A stretch of DNA of 64,000 nt. It comes from UKL13-2 sp043773745. Its GTDB lineage: Bacteria; Pseudomonadota; Gammaproteobacteria; Burkholderiales; Usitatibacteraceae. Below are positions 7,281-17,100 of the stretch, one piece after another. The DNA lies in assembly GCA_043773745.1 (NCBI GenBank), contig JAYVEV010000071.1:1-64000 (forward strand), written 5' to 3'. The notes below the pieces were generated by a model. It was not told where the DNA came from. It saw nothing but the letters and a program-made list of their open reading frames with translations, and did no database searches. Within the stretch, counting starts at the first letter, position 1, and each line of letters begins with the position of its first letter. Both the position numbers and the translations under genes were made by a program.

Positions 7281-10082
7281 TTAGGCTTGCGGGCCCTGAT
7301 CTACGTTGTTGGGCGCGTTGTTTGTTTCAACAAATACCAACGGCTCATTCATCGCTTCGCGCGCCTTGCGGGGGCGCGGTGTGCGCCGACGCTGTGCTTC
7401 GTCTTCGATGACCGATACGGGTGGCGCTTTATCAGCAGCGGTTTCGATAAACACCAGCGGTTCCTGTACCTGTGAGGTCTCATTGCGACGACGTGGGCGC
7501 GGAGTGTTGCGTACCGGCGCTACATCACCAATCTGATCCACCGCAGCAATCGAGCCAAACACCATCGCTGGCGCGGCTGTTGGGGAAGTTTCAACGGCAA
7601 CCGGTGCGGCAACCGGCGCTGCCGCTGGAGCCAACATGACAGGGACAGGGGCGACAACCTGCACAACAACAGGCGCGGGTGGTGTTTCTGCTATGGCAGA
7701 TGGAACAGGTGCGGAAACGACTGCTTCTGCTGCTGCAACAGTGGCGATGCTGGCGGCAGTTTGCACCGGCGCGTAATCGGGTGTTGTCACATGTGTGGCA
7801 TGGGCAACAGCAGCCGTTGTATTCATGGTCGGATCTTCGTGCGTAACGTGATTCATCGGGCTGGAGACATCGTTGCTGTTGGTGTCATTGGCAACAACGG
7901 TGCTGTCAACACGGCTTTCCTGACGTGAGCCACGCTCACCGCGATCCCGCCCACCACGGCCACGGCGGCGGCGGCCACGACCTTCGCCTTGCGCGCCGTC
8001 CTCACCAGCCTCAACGGGCCTTGCTTCCAGGGCAGCCTTGGGTGCCTGCGGCTGACGAGGTTTTTGTGCTTCGCGCGCGTCAGGACCTTTGGCTTCCTGA
8101 TTTCTGGGCTCCTGGCCTTTCTGTTCGCGAGGCTCGCGATTTGGTTCACCGTCTTTGCGCGGACCGCGGCCTTGGCCGTTCCCGCCCTGGCTACTTTGAC
8201 CATTACGATTGCGGTCGCCGCGCTTGCTGTCTTTAGCGCCGTCGCGTCCACCGCGGGCATTAGCGTTGTTACCGGTTCCACGTTCGCGGCTACCTTCTTT
8301 TTGGTCACGATTGGCCCGCTGCGGCGCGATTGGTTGCGGTGCAGCGGCAGGTTCGGATGCAAACATGTTTTTGACACGCTGCCAGAGTGAAGGCGCTATA
8401 ACAGCACTGGTAGCGGCCTTGGCTGCTACGCGTTCAGCGCGTGGCGTGGGCTCTGGCGTGTTAGGTGCAGGTTGATCGGGTGTAATGCCTTTCACAATCG
8501 GCTCGGGACGCAATAGTTTGGCCTCAGGCGTTGCGCTGGGCTTGGCGACCGCATCATCAACCGGCTTGTGTACCAGTTGGTAGCTTGGCACGGTGACGTC
8601 GAGTTTTTCAGAATCGTGGCGCAGGCGCTCGATTTGATAATTAGGCGTTTCCAGATGGACATTGGGAATCAACAGTACATTCACTTTGAAGCGCACTTCG
8701 ATGGCGTGAATATCCTGGCGCTTTTCATTGAGCAGGAATGTCGCGACATCAACCGGCACCTGGGCGTGAATCGCTGCGGTGTTTTCTTTCATCGCCTCTT
8801 CCTGGATGATGCGCAGGATGTGCAATGCGGAAGACGAAGTGCCGCGAATATGGCCGATACCATGGCAGCGCGGGCAGGGGATGTAGCTTGACTCCGACAG
8901 TGCCGGTTGCAGGCGCTGGCGTGACAGTTCGAGCAAGCCAAAGCGGGAAATTTTACCGGTCTGCACACGCGCACGGTCGTAATGCAGTGCGTCACGTAAA
9001 CGGTTTTCCACTTCGCGCTGGTTTTTGGTGGATTCCATGTCGATAAAATCGATTACGACCAGGCCGCCCAAGTCACGCAGACGCAACTGGCGGGCAATTT
9101 CATCAGCGGCTTCGCAGTTGGTGCGGAAGGCGGTGTCCTCGATATCATGGCCTTTGGTGGCGCGCGCGGAGTTGACGTCCACCGATACCAGGGCTTCAGT
9201 GTGATCGATGACAATCGCGCCGCCGGAAGGCAGTGATACATCACGGCGGTACGCGGTTTCAATTTGATGCTCGATCTGGAAGCGTGAGAACAAGGGCACG
9301 TCGTCCGTGTACAGCTTGACCTTGCCAACATTGGCCGGCATCACGGTAGACATAAATGATTGTGCCTGCTCGAAAATTTCCGGCGTATCAATCAGAATCT
9401 CGCCGATTTCGGGGTGGAACAAATCACGGATGGCGCGAACCACCAGGCTCGATTCGAGGTAAATCAATTCGGGCGCTTTGATTTCTTTGCCGGCGCCTTC
9501 GATGGCCTCCCAAAGCTGCTTGAGGTAGTTCAAGTCCCACTGTAGTTCTTCGGTATTGCGGCCGATCCCGGCAGTGCGCGCAATCACGCTCATGCCTTCA
9601 GGCAGGTCCAGCGAATCCATGGTTTCACGCAGTTCAGCGCGATCTTCGCCCTCTACGCGGCGCGAGACGCCGCCGCCACGTGGATTATTGGGCATCAGTA
9701 CCAGGTAACGTCCGGCCAGTGAAATATAGGTGGTCAGTGCAGCGCCTTTATTGCCGCGCTCGTCTTTTTCGACTTGCACGAGCAGTTCGGTACCGACTTT
9801 CAGGTTTTGTGCGATCTTGGCGCGGGTGCCTTCACCGTCTTCGCCCTGAATATATTGGCGGGTTAATTCTTTGAAGGGCAAAAAGCCGTGGCGCTCAGCG
9901 CCGTAATCGACAAATATTGCTTCAAGGGATGGCTCAACACGGGTAACTTTCGCTTTATAGATATTGCTTTTGCGTTGTTCCTGCCCGGCGTGCTCAATGT
10001 CGAGATCGATCAGTTTTTGACCGTCTACGATGGCGACCCGAAGCTCCTCAGCTTGGGTGGCATTAAATAACATTCTTTTCAT
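7281..10082 (-). CDS. rne: Ribonuclease E
   Basis: Essential endoribonuclease and degradosome scaffold that cleaves single-stranded AU-rich RNA in mRNA decay and rRNA/tRNA processing. The N-terminal catalytic half contains the S1 domain (about residues 38-120), the DNase I-like centre with the magnesium aspartates in SVDVNSARAT and VVIDFIDM, and the zinc-link CPRCHG, a slight variant of the usual CPRCSG. From about residue 520 the protein is low-complexity: a basic RG/RN-rich block (RNRNGQ, GRGRRRRGRGGRDRGERG) for RNA binding, a Pro/Ala/Val-rich linker, then two copies of a TPRPR...EPLVF-ET peptide at the extreme C-terminus. The length of 933 residues is usual for a full RNase E. It diverges from rluC as in enterobacteria, and its long upstream leader may mediate autoregulation. 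Confidence 0.97.
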   Translation of the reverse strand: MKRMLFNATQAEELRVAIVDGQKLIDLDIEHAGQEQRKSNIYKAKVTRVEPSLEAIFVDYGAERHGFLPFKELTRQYIQGEDGEGTRAKIAQNLKVGTELLVQVEKDERGNKGAALTTYISLAGRYLVLMPNNPRGGGVSRRVEGEDRAELRETMDSLDLPEGMSVIARTAGIGRNTEELQWDLNYLKQLWEAIEGAGKEIKAPELIYLESSLVVRAIRDLFHPEIGEILIDTPEIFEQAQSFMSTVMPANVGKVKLYTDDVPLFSRFQIEHQIETAYRRDVSLPSGGAIVIDHTEALVSVDVNSARATKGHDIEDTAFRTNCEAADEIARQLRLRDLGGLVVIDFIDMESTKNQREVENRLRDALHYDRARVQTGKISRFGLLELSRQRLQPALSESSYIPCPRCHGIGHIRGTSSSALHILRIIQEEAMKENTAAIHAQVPVDVATFLLNEKRQDIHAIEVRFKVNVLLIPNVHLETPNYQIERLRHDSEKLDVTVPSYQLVHKPVDDAVAKPSATPEAKLLRPEPIVKGITPDQPAPNTPEPTPRAERVAAKAATSAVIAPSLWQRVKNMFASEPAAAPQPIAPQRANRDQKEGSRERGTGNNANARGGRDGAKDSKRGDRNRNGQSSQGGNGQGRGPRKDGEPNREPREQKGQEPRNQEAKGPDAREAQKPRQPQAPKAALEARPVEAGEDGAQGEGRGRRRRGRGGRDRGERGSRQESRVDSTVVANDTNSNDVSSPMNHVTHEDPTMNTTAAVAHATHVTTPDYAPVQTAASIATVAAAEAVVSAPVPSAIAETPPAPVVVQVVAPVPVMLAPAAAPVAAPVAVETSPTAAPAMVFGSIAAVDQIGDVAPVRNTPRPRRRNETSQVQEPLVFIETAADKAPPVSVIEDEAQRRRTPRPRKAREAMNEPLVFVETNNAPNNVDQGPQA

Positions 10083-10842
10083 AATTCTTCTTTCCCGCGC
10101 TCATATTCTCAATGAGCCAAATGCAAAATATTTCGGGTGAAGGTATTGAAGGAGAACGCTGAAACAATAATCAAAACTTACTAAACATCATCAAACATCG
10201 CGCACATCGGCGCGATGGTGCGGGTGAGGCTAATCGAGCAGCAGGCGGGGCGCAGTGCTATAACATCTTGCACTCGCGCGGGCCTTCACGGCATCTGCAA
10301 CTACGCCGCTAAAAATCTGGAATGTCCGGAAATAAGAGGATTTCACAAACTTGCTCTTGCACGTAAATCCAACATAGGTTGAATTTATGAGGTTAAGTAA
10401 AGGGTTAATTAAAATATCAGTTCAAGGACATCAGGGTTTGTACTTTGCCTGCATCACAACAGTCGCAAACCATGCTGCCAAAATCGTTCTGTCTTCACGC
10501 CTTCGCCAGATTTTGCAACCCCGTGCCGGAAACCTTGAGTTTCTGACCCCGGAGGGCGCGCGTAAATCGTTTAGTATCGCTACTTAATTTGGCAAAAACT
10601 GCAGTGAGTCACTGAAGAAAATGCCGCGGTGAGCGAAAACGACCGCTCGTTTTCCGGTTCGGTTTCAGGTTTTTCAGGCGCAGGCGATGAGTTTAGAAAT
10701 CGCGCGGGAATGAAAACGCTGGACAGTACCGGTGATCTGATTGGAGTATTGCATGCAAGGCAGTCCATGACTATTACCTGAACGCACACTTTGCAACTGC
10801 TGTACTCCGTTCAAAATCAACGAGATAAAAGTATAACCTAAC
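10083..10842. other. rne/rluC divergent intergenic region with leader hairpins
   Basis: A 760-base gap between divergent rne and rluC with no credible gene; a forward 66-codon frame at 10387-10587 has no family signal. Two hairpins would lie in the rne 5' leader: GCTCAT/ATGAGC (10099-10117), just upstream of the rne ribosome site, and CATCGCGC/GCGCGATG (10196-10217, six-base loop). RNase E of E. coli controls its own mRNA through a structured 5' leader, so a similar role is plausible here but not shown. Confidence 0.5.
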
Positions 10843-11880
10843 ATGGCTCTTACAGGAAAAATAAGCAAAGGTTGCGTTTTGCCCCCGACCGGGCCATCCG
10901 CCGATGCGGTCGCTTTTCTGACCATTGATGAAGCCAATGCCGGACAGCGAATTGATAATTTTCTCGCGTCCAAGCTCAAAGGGGTGCCCAAAAGCCATGT
11001 GTATCGGGTGATTCGCTCGGGTGAGGTGAGGGTTAACAAAGGACGCATCGATGTGGCCTATAAGCTCGAAATGGGCGATTTGGTGCGGGTGCCTCCGGTG
11101 CGCATTGCAGCCCCAGAAGAAAATAGAAACCCTATCACTGGAGCGGCGTTTGAGGCAAAAATGGCTGAAAAAGCTCGCCAGTCATTGGGTATTCTGTTTG
11201 AGGATGATGCGCTGATTGCCATCGATAAACCTGCCGGATTGGCGGTACACGGTGGTAGTGGGGTCAGTTTTGGGGTGATTGAAGCTCTGCGCGCCCAGCG
11301 CCCCGAGGCGAAATATCTTGAGCTGGTTCACCGGCTGGATCGGGAAACCTCGGGTATTTTGCTGGTCGCTAAAAAAAGAAGCGCCTTGACGGCCATGCAC
11401 TCCATGTTGCGCGGCGATACCGAGCGTATGAAAAAGCATTATTACGCGTTGGTGAAAGGTGATTGGGCCGACGAAAAGCGCCATGTGCGCTCGAAGTTGG
11501 CCAAAACCGAAACAGCATCTGGCGAAAAACGGGTTTATGTGGATGAACGTGATGGCCAGGAGGCGCACACGATTGTGAGCCGCGTTGAGCGTTTCAAAAT
11601 CGCCACTTTGCTTGATTGCGATATCCGCACCGGTCGGACCCACCAGATTCGGGTGCATCTATCGCATCTGGGTTTCCCGATTATCGGCGATGATAAATAT
11701 GGTGATTTCGCATTGAACAAAGTGGCGCAGGCGGTGAAAAATGGCGGTTTGAAGCGAATGTTTCTGCATGCGCGCTTTATTGAATTTGCACATCCATTGG
11801 GCGGCCAAACACTATCAATAGAATCACCGATGCCTGCAGATTTATCGCGCTACCTTAATTTTTTACGCAGCATTAAATAA
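10843..11880 (+). CDS. rluC: 23S rRNA pseudouridine synthase RluC
   Basis: RluA-family synthase that, in E. coli, converts uridines 955, 2504 and 2580 of 23S rRNA to pseudouridine. An S4 RNA-binding domain covers about residues 30-85 (AGQRIDNFLASKLKGVPKSH), and the catalytic domain has the HRLDRETSG motif (residues 164-172) holding the catalytic aspartate, then RTHQIRVHLSHLG. The length of 345 residues includes an extra ~25-residue N-terminus; a later start is not supported by a better ribosome site. It is divergent from rne and followed after one base by the HAD gene, heading an operon with the HAD and Rieske genes and perhaps sppA. Confidence 0.95.
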   Translation: MALTGKISKGCVLPPTGPSADAVAFLTIDEANAGQRIDNFLASKLKGVPKSHVYRVIRSGEVRVNKGRIDVAYKLEMGDLVRVPPVRIAAPEENRNPITGAAFEAKMAEKARQSLGILFEDDALIAIDKPAGLAVHGGSGVSFGVIEALRAQRPEAKYLELVHRLDRETSGILLVAKKRSALTAMHSMLRGDTERMKKHYYALVKGDWADEKRHVRSKLAKTETASGEKRVYVDERDGQEAHTIVSRVERFKIATLLDCDIRTGRTHQIRVHLSHLGFPIIGDDKYGDFALNKVAQAVKNGGLKRMFLHARFIEFAHPLGGQTLSIESPMPADLSRYLNFLRSIK

Positions 11881-11881
11881 C

Positions 11882-12553
11882 ATGGGTACATCATTCGCAC
11901 CTCGCCGCTTTGATCTCATCGTGTTTGATTGGGACGGCACCATTATTAACTCCACTGGCCTGATCGCCGAGTGCATCCAACTGGCCGCCGCTGATCTGGG
12001 CTTCCCCGTACCAACCATAGTTGAAGCGAAGCATATTATTGGCTTGAGCTTGCAACAGTCAGTCGAAACGCTGTTTCCCGCGATTTCCGATCATGACTTG
12101 CAGCGATTTGCGGCCGCGTTCCGCGCTCACTATGTGCCGCGCGATGATGAAGCGCCGTTGTATGACGGTATTCCGGCATTGTTGGCGGAGCTGAGCCATC
12201 CCGAACGATTCTTGGCGGTCGCAACCGGCAAGCCGCGCGTGGGTCTGGAACGAGCATTTGGACATACAGGTTTGAAATCATATTTTCACTACACCCGCTG
12301 TGCAGACGAGGGCTTGCCCAAGCCGCATCCTGATATGTTGCTAAAGTTGATGGGCTTTACCGGGGTAGCGCCTGGACGGGTATTGATGATCGGTGACACC
12401 ACCCATGATTTGCAGCTGGCGCAAAATGCCGGCGTCGCGGCTGTTGCCGTGTCCTATGGTGCACATTTGGCTGACAAGCTGGCAAATTACCCGGCCGAAG
12501 CGGTGGTCGATAATGTTGCCCAACTGGCGGATTGGCTGCGTCAACATGCTTGA
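11882..12553 (+). CDS. HAD-IA family phosphatase (phosphoglycolate phosphatase-like)
   Basis: A haloacid dehalogenase-superfamily phosphatase. Motif I FDWDGT carries the nucleophile Asp16 and general acid Asp18; motif II is VATGKPR, motif III the lysine in KPHPDML, and motif IV GDTTHDLQLAQNAG. The helical cap lies between motifs I and II, placing it in subfamily IA near phosphoglycolate and pyrophosphate phosphatases. The substrate is uncertain. It starts one base after the rluC stop and overlaps the Rieske gene start by eight bases; rluC - HAD - Rieske - S49 peptidase is a conserved betaproteobacterial order. Confidence 0.93.
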   Translation: MGTSFAPRRFDLIVFDWDGTIINSTGLIAECIQLAAADLGFPVPTIVEAKHIIGLSLQQSVETLFPAISDHDLQRFAAAFRAHYVPRDDEAPLYDGIPALLAELSHPERFLAVATGKPRVGLERAFGHTGLKSYFHYTRCADEGLPKPHPDMLLKLMGFTGVAPGRVLMIGDTTHDLQLAQNAGVAAVAVSYGAHLADKLANYPAEAVVDNVAQLADWLRQHA

Positions 12554-12944
12554 TCCTTGCCAGATAATTTGTCGGCGTGATGAGTTGGATGAAGGTGGCA
12601 AAGCAGTGCGCTTTGCGTTGCAGCGGCCTGACTCACAAGGGCGTGCACAAAAAATAAACGGGTTTGCGATTGCATTTGATAGCCAAGTTTACGCATATCA
12701 AAACAATTGCCCTCACCGCGGCACGGAATTGGATTGGCAGCCGGGTGAGGTGTTTGATGAAACGGGTCTATACTTGATTTGTGCCACACATGGCGCTGCA
12801 TTCGAGCCTAAAACCGGCCTCTGCATTGGCGGGCCCTGCCGGGGTGCGCGTCTGTTGCAAATTCCAGTTGCGTTTGATAATGGTCAAGTTATTCTGCAGG
12901 ACGGCGTTTTGCTTAGTGCCAATAATGATGGAATCGATGAATAA
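12546..12944 (+). CDS. Rieske [2Fe-2S] ferredoxin-like protein
   Basis: Small soluble Rieske protein. The cluster ligands are in CPHRG (Cys55, His57) and CATHGA (Cys79, His82), the C-x-H ... C-x2-H pattern. The length of 132 residues fits a stand-alone ferredoxin-type Rieske domain as in oxygenase electron carriers, but no oxygenase is near, so its partner is unknown. The start at 12546 overlaps the end of the HAD gene by eight bases, indicating coupling; longer upstream extensions in this frame lie wholly inside the HAD gene and are not expected. A 22-codon hydrophobic frame (12937-13005) begins across its stop codon. Confidence 0.92.
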   Translation: MLDPCQIICRRDELDEGGKAVRFALQRPDSQGRAQKINGFAIAFDSQVYAYQNNCPHRGTELDWQPGEVFDETGLYLICATHGAAFEPKTGLCIGGPCRGARLLQIPVAFDNGQVILQDGVLLSANNDGIDE

Positions 12945-13021
12945 TCGTCCAACTAGCTTTATTTTGTTGTTGATTGCTGCATTGTTTATGAAACATACTC
13001 ATTAAAATTTAAGGCTAAATA

Positions 13022-14044
13022 GTGGATATTGATTCAAACATGACAGATCCAAAACTGGTTAACACGGGAAGTGCCAACCCAGACCCACGAGTCAGCGGTT
13101 GGGAACGCAATGTTCTTGAAATGCTGGCGACTGATTCGCTCGATGAACAAAAGCGTGCGCGCAAGTACCGCACTGCGGTCAGCCTCTTATGGCTGGCATT
13201 TTTCTTTTTGATTTTTTTGGCAGTGATGGGGTGGCTTGGCGGAAAGCGCGGCGATGTATCCTCGCTCGAAAAACACACGGCACTGGTTGAGTTAAAAGGC
13301 GTTATTTCTGCCGAATCTAAAGGCTCGGCGGACAAAATAATCAGCGCGTTGCAGGCGGCTTTCAAGGATAAAAATACGGCCGGCGTCGTCCTGAGGATCA
13401 ATAGTCCAGGTGGCAGCCCGGTGCAGGCGGGCTATATCAATGATGAAATAAAACGGCTCCGCGGTAAATATAAGGACATTCCCCTTTACGTTGTGGTACA
13501 GGATATTTGTGCGTCCGGCGGCTACTATGTGGCCGTTGCAGGCGACAAAATTTTTGTTGATAAAGCCTCATTGGTAGGCTCAATCGGCGTATTGATGGAC
13601 GGTTTTGGTTTTACGGGGACGATGGAAAAACTGGGTGTCGAGAGGCGCCTGATTACAGCGGGTGCCAATAAAGGATTCCTCGATCCGTTTTCACCTCTTA
13701 ATACTGACCAGCAAAAATATGCGCAGCAGATGGTCGGCGAGATTCATCAGCAATTTATCAGCGTCGTTAAAGCGGGACGCGGCGCACGGCTCAAAGAAAC
13801 GCCCGATACATTTTCAGGTTTGATTTGGTCCGGTGAAAAAAGCGTGCAATTGGGACTTGCCGATGGTTTTGGCAGTCTTGATTCAGTTGCGCGCGACGTA
13901 GTGAAGGCCGAGCAAATTGTGGACTTTACTGCGGAAGATTCGTTTTCTGAACAGCTTGCGCGCCGTTTTGGCGCCACCGTTGCAGAATCATTTTTTAATG
14001 GGCTGATATCGAGTCAGGCACAGCAACGGGCACAGGTTCGATAG
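13022..14044 (+). CDS. sppA: S49 family signal peptide peptidase
   Basis: Membrane-anchored serine protease of the short SppA type, which degrades cleaved signal peptides. One transmembrane helix (LLWLAFFFLIFLAVMGWLG, about residues 56-75) is followed by the periplasmic catalytic domain. Ser165 in CASGGYY is the nucleophile and Lys217 in TAGANKGF sits exactly 52 residues later, the spacing of the Ser/Lys dyad in Bacillus SppA. INSPGGSP forms the conserved oxyanion-side loop. I take the GTG at 13022, with AAGG eight bases upstream; an ATG at 13040 is an alternative that removes six residues. It lies 77 bases after the Rieske gene and may share its transcript. Confidence 0.94.
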   Translation: MDIDSNMTDPKLVNTGSANPDPRVSGWERNVLEMLATDSLDEQKRARKYRTAVSLLWLAFFFLIFLAVMGWLGGKRGDVSSLEKHTALVELKGVISAESKGSADKIISALQAAFKDKNTAGVVLRINSPGGSPVQAGYINDEIKRLRGKYKDIPLYVVVQDICASGGYYVAVAGDKIFVDKASLVGSIGVLMDGFGFTGTMEKLGVERRLITAGANKGFLDPFSPLNTDQQKYAQQMVGEIHQQFISVVKAGRGARLKETPDTFSGLIWSGEKSVQLGLADGFGSLDSVARDVVKAEQIVDFTAEDSFSEQLARRFGATVAESFFNGLISSQAQQRAQVR

Positions 14045-14144
14045 TGGAAATCGCTGCTCAACTGTACGATCCTGTACTGTTACAGAGCAGCAATAACTTA
14101 TGCTGCACGATACAACTAAATAGCTAAATCAAAAATTTTTTTTC

Positions 14145-17100
14145 ATGGCGCAAGACAGCACAGTTGTTAATCGTATCAGGCGACTTTTTGGCTTCGGTGG
14201 TGGCACGCCGGAGCGTGCGCCATCGACCAAAAATGACGGACATGCCGGCGCACCGATTCCGCCGAACAACCAAGGCGTGAAATTAATTGAGGCGCCTTCG
14301 ATAGCGTTGCGAATCAGTACAGGTATTGCGGTAATTACATTGGCGGTTGCGCTGTTGCTGGGCGTCGTTGCGCTGCGCGTTACTGCCGAGCTGGCGCTAC
14401 CCGCAGCGGCAGCGATTGAACTGCGGAATCACTTGCTGCTATGGGGATTTGGCAGCGTCATTATTTCCTCACTGCTCGGCATTGTGATTGCACGACAAAT
14501 CGCCGCCCCCATTCTGAAATTGGCCGAAGAGCTAAAGAGAAATGAGTTTCAGAGCTACCCGTGGTCGTCTGAGGTGAAACATGAGTACGCGGAGCTAGAA
14601 TTGTTGAGCAACACGATAGCTGATTTGGCATCAACCATTCGGCATCGTGAGCAGGATTTATCTGAAAGTGAACGTAAATTTCGCGAGGCGTTTGACCTGG
14701 TCGGCATTGGCTTGACGCAAGTTGACCGACAAGGGCGCTTTGTTGTTGTCAATCGCCGTTTTTGCGAAATGCTGGGTTACAGCAAAGAGGAATTGATAGG
14801 GCGGTCGTTTGTTGATATAACCCATCCCGATGAGCAAGCTTCCGACACTGCGCTTATAGAGCAGGTGGTTAATCAAGACGAAGCAATTCCCAACCGGGAA
14901 AAACGCTATATCCGCAAAGATGGCTCGGTACTTTGGGCCCAGCGATCAGGCGTGGTGGTGCGGGATTTACTCGGCCAGCCTTCCTATGCGCTGGGTTCGA
15001 TTGAGGATGTATCGCAGTACCATGCTTCGCAAGAAACATTAAAGGCGCTCAACGAATCGCTTCGTGCGATTGTCGAAACCTCGCCGCTGGCGATTTATTC
15101 ATTAACGCCCAGCGGTATTGTGACATTGTGGAATCCCGCAGCTGAAAAAATGTTCGGTTTCAAAGAGCGGGATATGCTCGGAAAAACGTGTCCGCTGGTG
15201 GCCGAAAAAAACTCCGAAGAAATAATTCGTCAGCATGACAGCGTATATAAAGGCGATACAGTAAATAATTTTGAAGTCACTCGCCATCGCGCTGACGGCA
15301 GTCCAATTGAAATCAGCTTTTCCGCAGCGCCTTTAAAAAATGCGCAGAGCGAAATTGTTGGCATTCTGGTGACTTGCGCTGATATCACCAGCCTTAAAAA
15401 CACTACGAGAGCGCTTGATCAGCAACTGCATTTTATGCAGGAGTTGTTAGAGGTACTGCCCAACCCAATTTTTTACCGCTCAGCTGAAGGCCCGTACTTG
15501 GGGTTTAATCGCGCGCATGAAGAGTTTTTTGGTATGAAGCGCGCCGAAATGATCGGTAAAACATTGCATGACACTCATTCTGCTTACGATGCCGATCGTT
15601 ACCAGCAAGAAGATGCAGAAATGATGAAAACTGGCAAACAGCACTTGTCGGAAGCAACACTTTTCGATGGTCACGGACAACGTCGCAATGTGCTCAAACA
15701 AATGAGCCGCTTCACCAGTCCGGATGGTCGTCCCGCCGGTGTGATCGGGGTTATCACCGATATCACCGACTTTAGGAAGGTTGAGCAGACGCTGCGTGCT
15801 ACCGAGGGTCGTTTCCAAGCGCTGACAGAAAGCGCGATGGATATTGTTACAGTGCTCGATGTAGATTGTAAGATCCTCTATCAAAGCCCCTCGGTGAAAC
15901 ATTTGTTGGGATATGAACCCGCGGACATGATTGGCCTTAGCCAGTTCGATCTAATTCATCGTGACGATGTTGATTTGCTGCGCGAAAAGTTCAAGGAATT
16001 AATTGATAAGGGCATCATGGAACGGCCGGTTGAGTTCCGGGTTCAACGCCGTGATGGAAAGTGGCGGGTGCTGGAAGCCATCGGCAAAAGCTGTCTGGAT
16101 ATTCCTGCAGTGCAAGGTATCATTGTCAATACCCGCGACATAACCGATCGCCGCGCCATTGAGGAGCGCATCCAGCATTTGGCGTTCCACGATGCGCTCA
16201 CTGGGTTGCCTAACAGATCGCTAATTCAGGATCGTATTTCGCAAACCATTGTTCGCTCCGAGCGCGCCGGAAAAAAATTCGCGGTCATGTTTATTGATAT
16301 CGATAATTTCAAGAATATTAACGATACATTGGGACACGACTCGGGCGATGACTTATTGCGTGGCATTGCTAACAGGCTGTCGGATTCTGTGCGGGAGCAC
16401 GACACTATTGCCCGGCAGGGCGGCGATGAATTTATCGTCTTGTTGAGTGAATTGGAAGGTCAGCGCGGCGCAACCCGCGTCGCACAAAAAATCCTGACGG
16501 CACTCCGCACCCCATTCGAACTTGGTGGTGCGCCGCAGCATGTTTCTGGCTCGATTGGCATTTCCCTTTATCCAGATGACGGTGCTGACGCACTAACGCT
16601 TTTGAAAAATGCGGATACCGCCATGTTCCATGGCAAAGCACTGGGTAAAAATACCTATCAATTTTTTACGCCGCAAATGAATATCGCAGTTAAGCGCCGT
16701 GCAGCCATGGAATCGAATTTACGTGCGGCAGTACAGCGAGGCGATTTTTCACTGGTTTATCAGCCGCAAGTTGATCTTAATTCCGGCGAAATTGTTGCGC
16801 TCGAAGCACTGGTTCGCTGGGTGTCTGAAGAAAATGGCACGATGATGCCTGGTGAATTTATTCCGCTCGCAGAAGAGACCGGCCTAATTAACGAGTTGGG
16901 GCGATGGGTGCTTAGGGAAAGCTGCCGACAATGCAAGGCATGGCTGGACATGGGATTCCCACCACGCCGTATGGCAGTTAATCTTTCCGCACGCCAGCTG
17001 GCGGATAAAGGTTTTATCGAAATGGTCGAATCTATTCTCAAGGAGACTCAGCTTGATCCGAGCCTGCTGGAGCTAGAAATTACCGAATCGCAAGTGATGC

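Noticed and set aside
7853..8377. 174-codon reverse frame inside rne
   Set aside because: Alternate frame of the repetitive RG-rich rne tail; its basic, repetitive composition follows from the rne codons.
10387..10587. 66-codon forward frame in the rne/rluC gap
   Set aside because: No family signal, no ribosome site; best explained as part of the long leader/promoter region.
14060..14092. CTGT...ACAG-like words before the GGDEF-EAL gene
   Set aside because: The spacing inside the words is not eight bases, so it is not a LexA box; the region is a weak hairpin instead.
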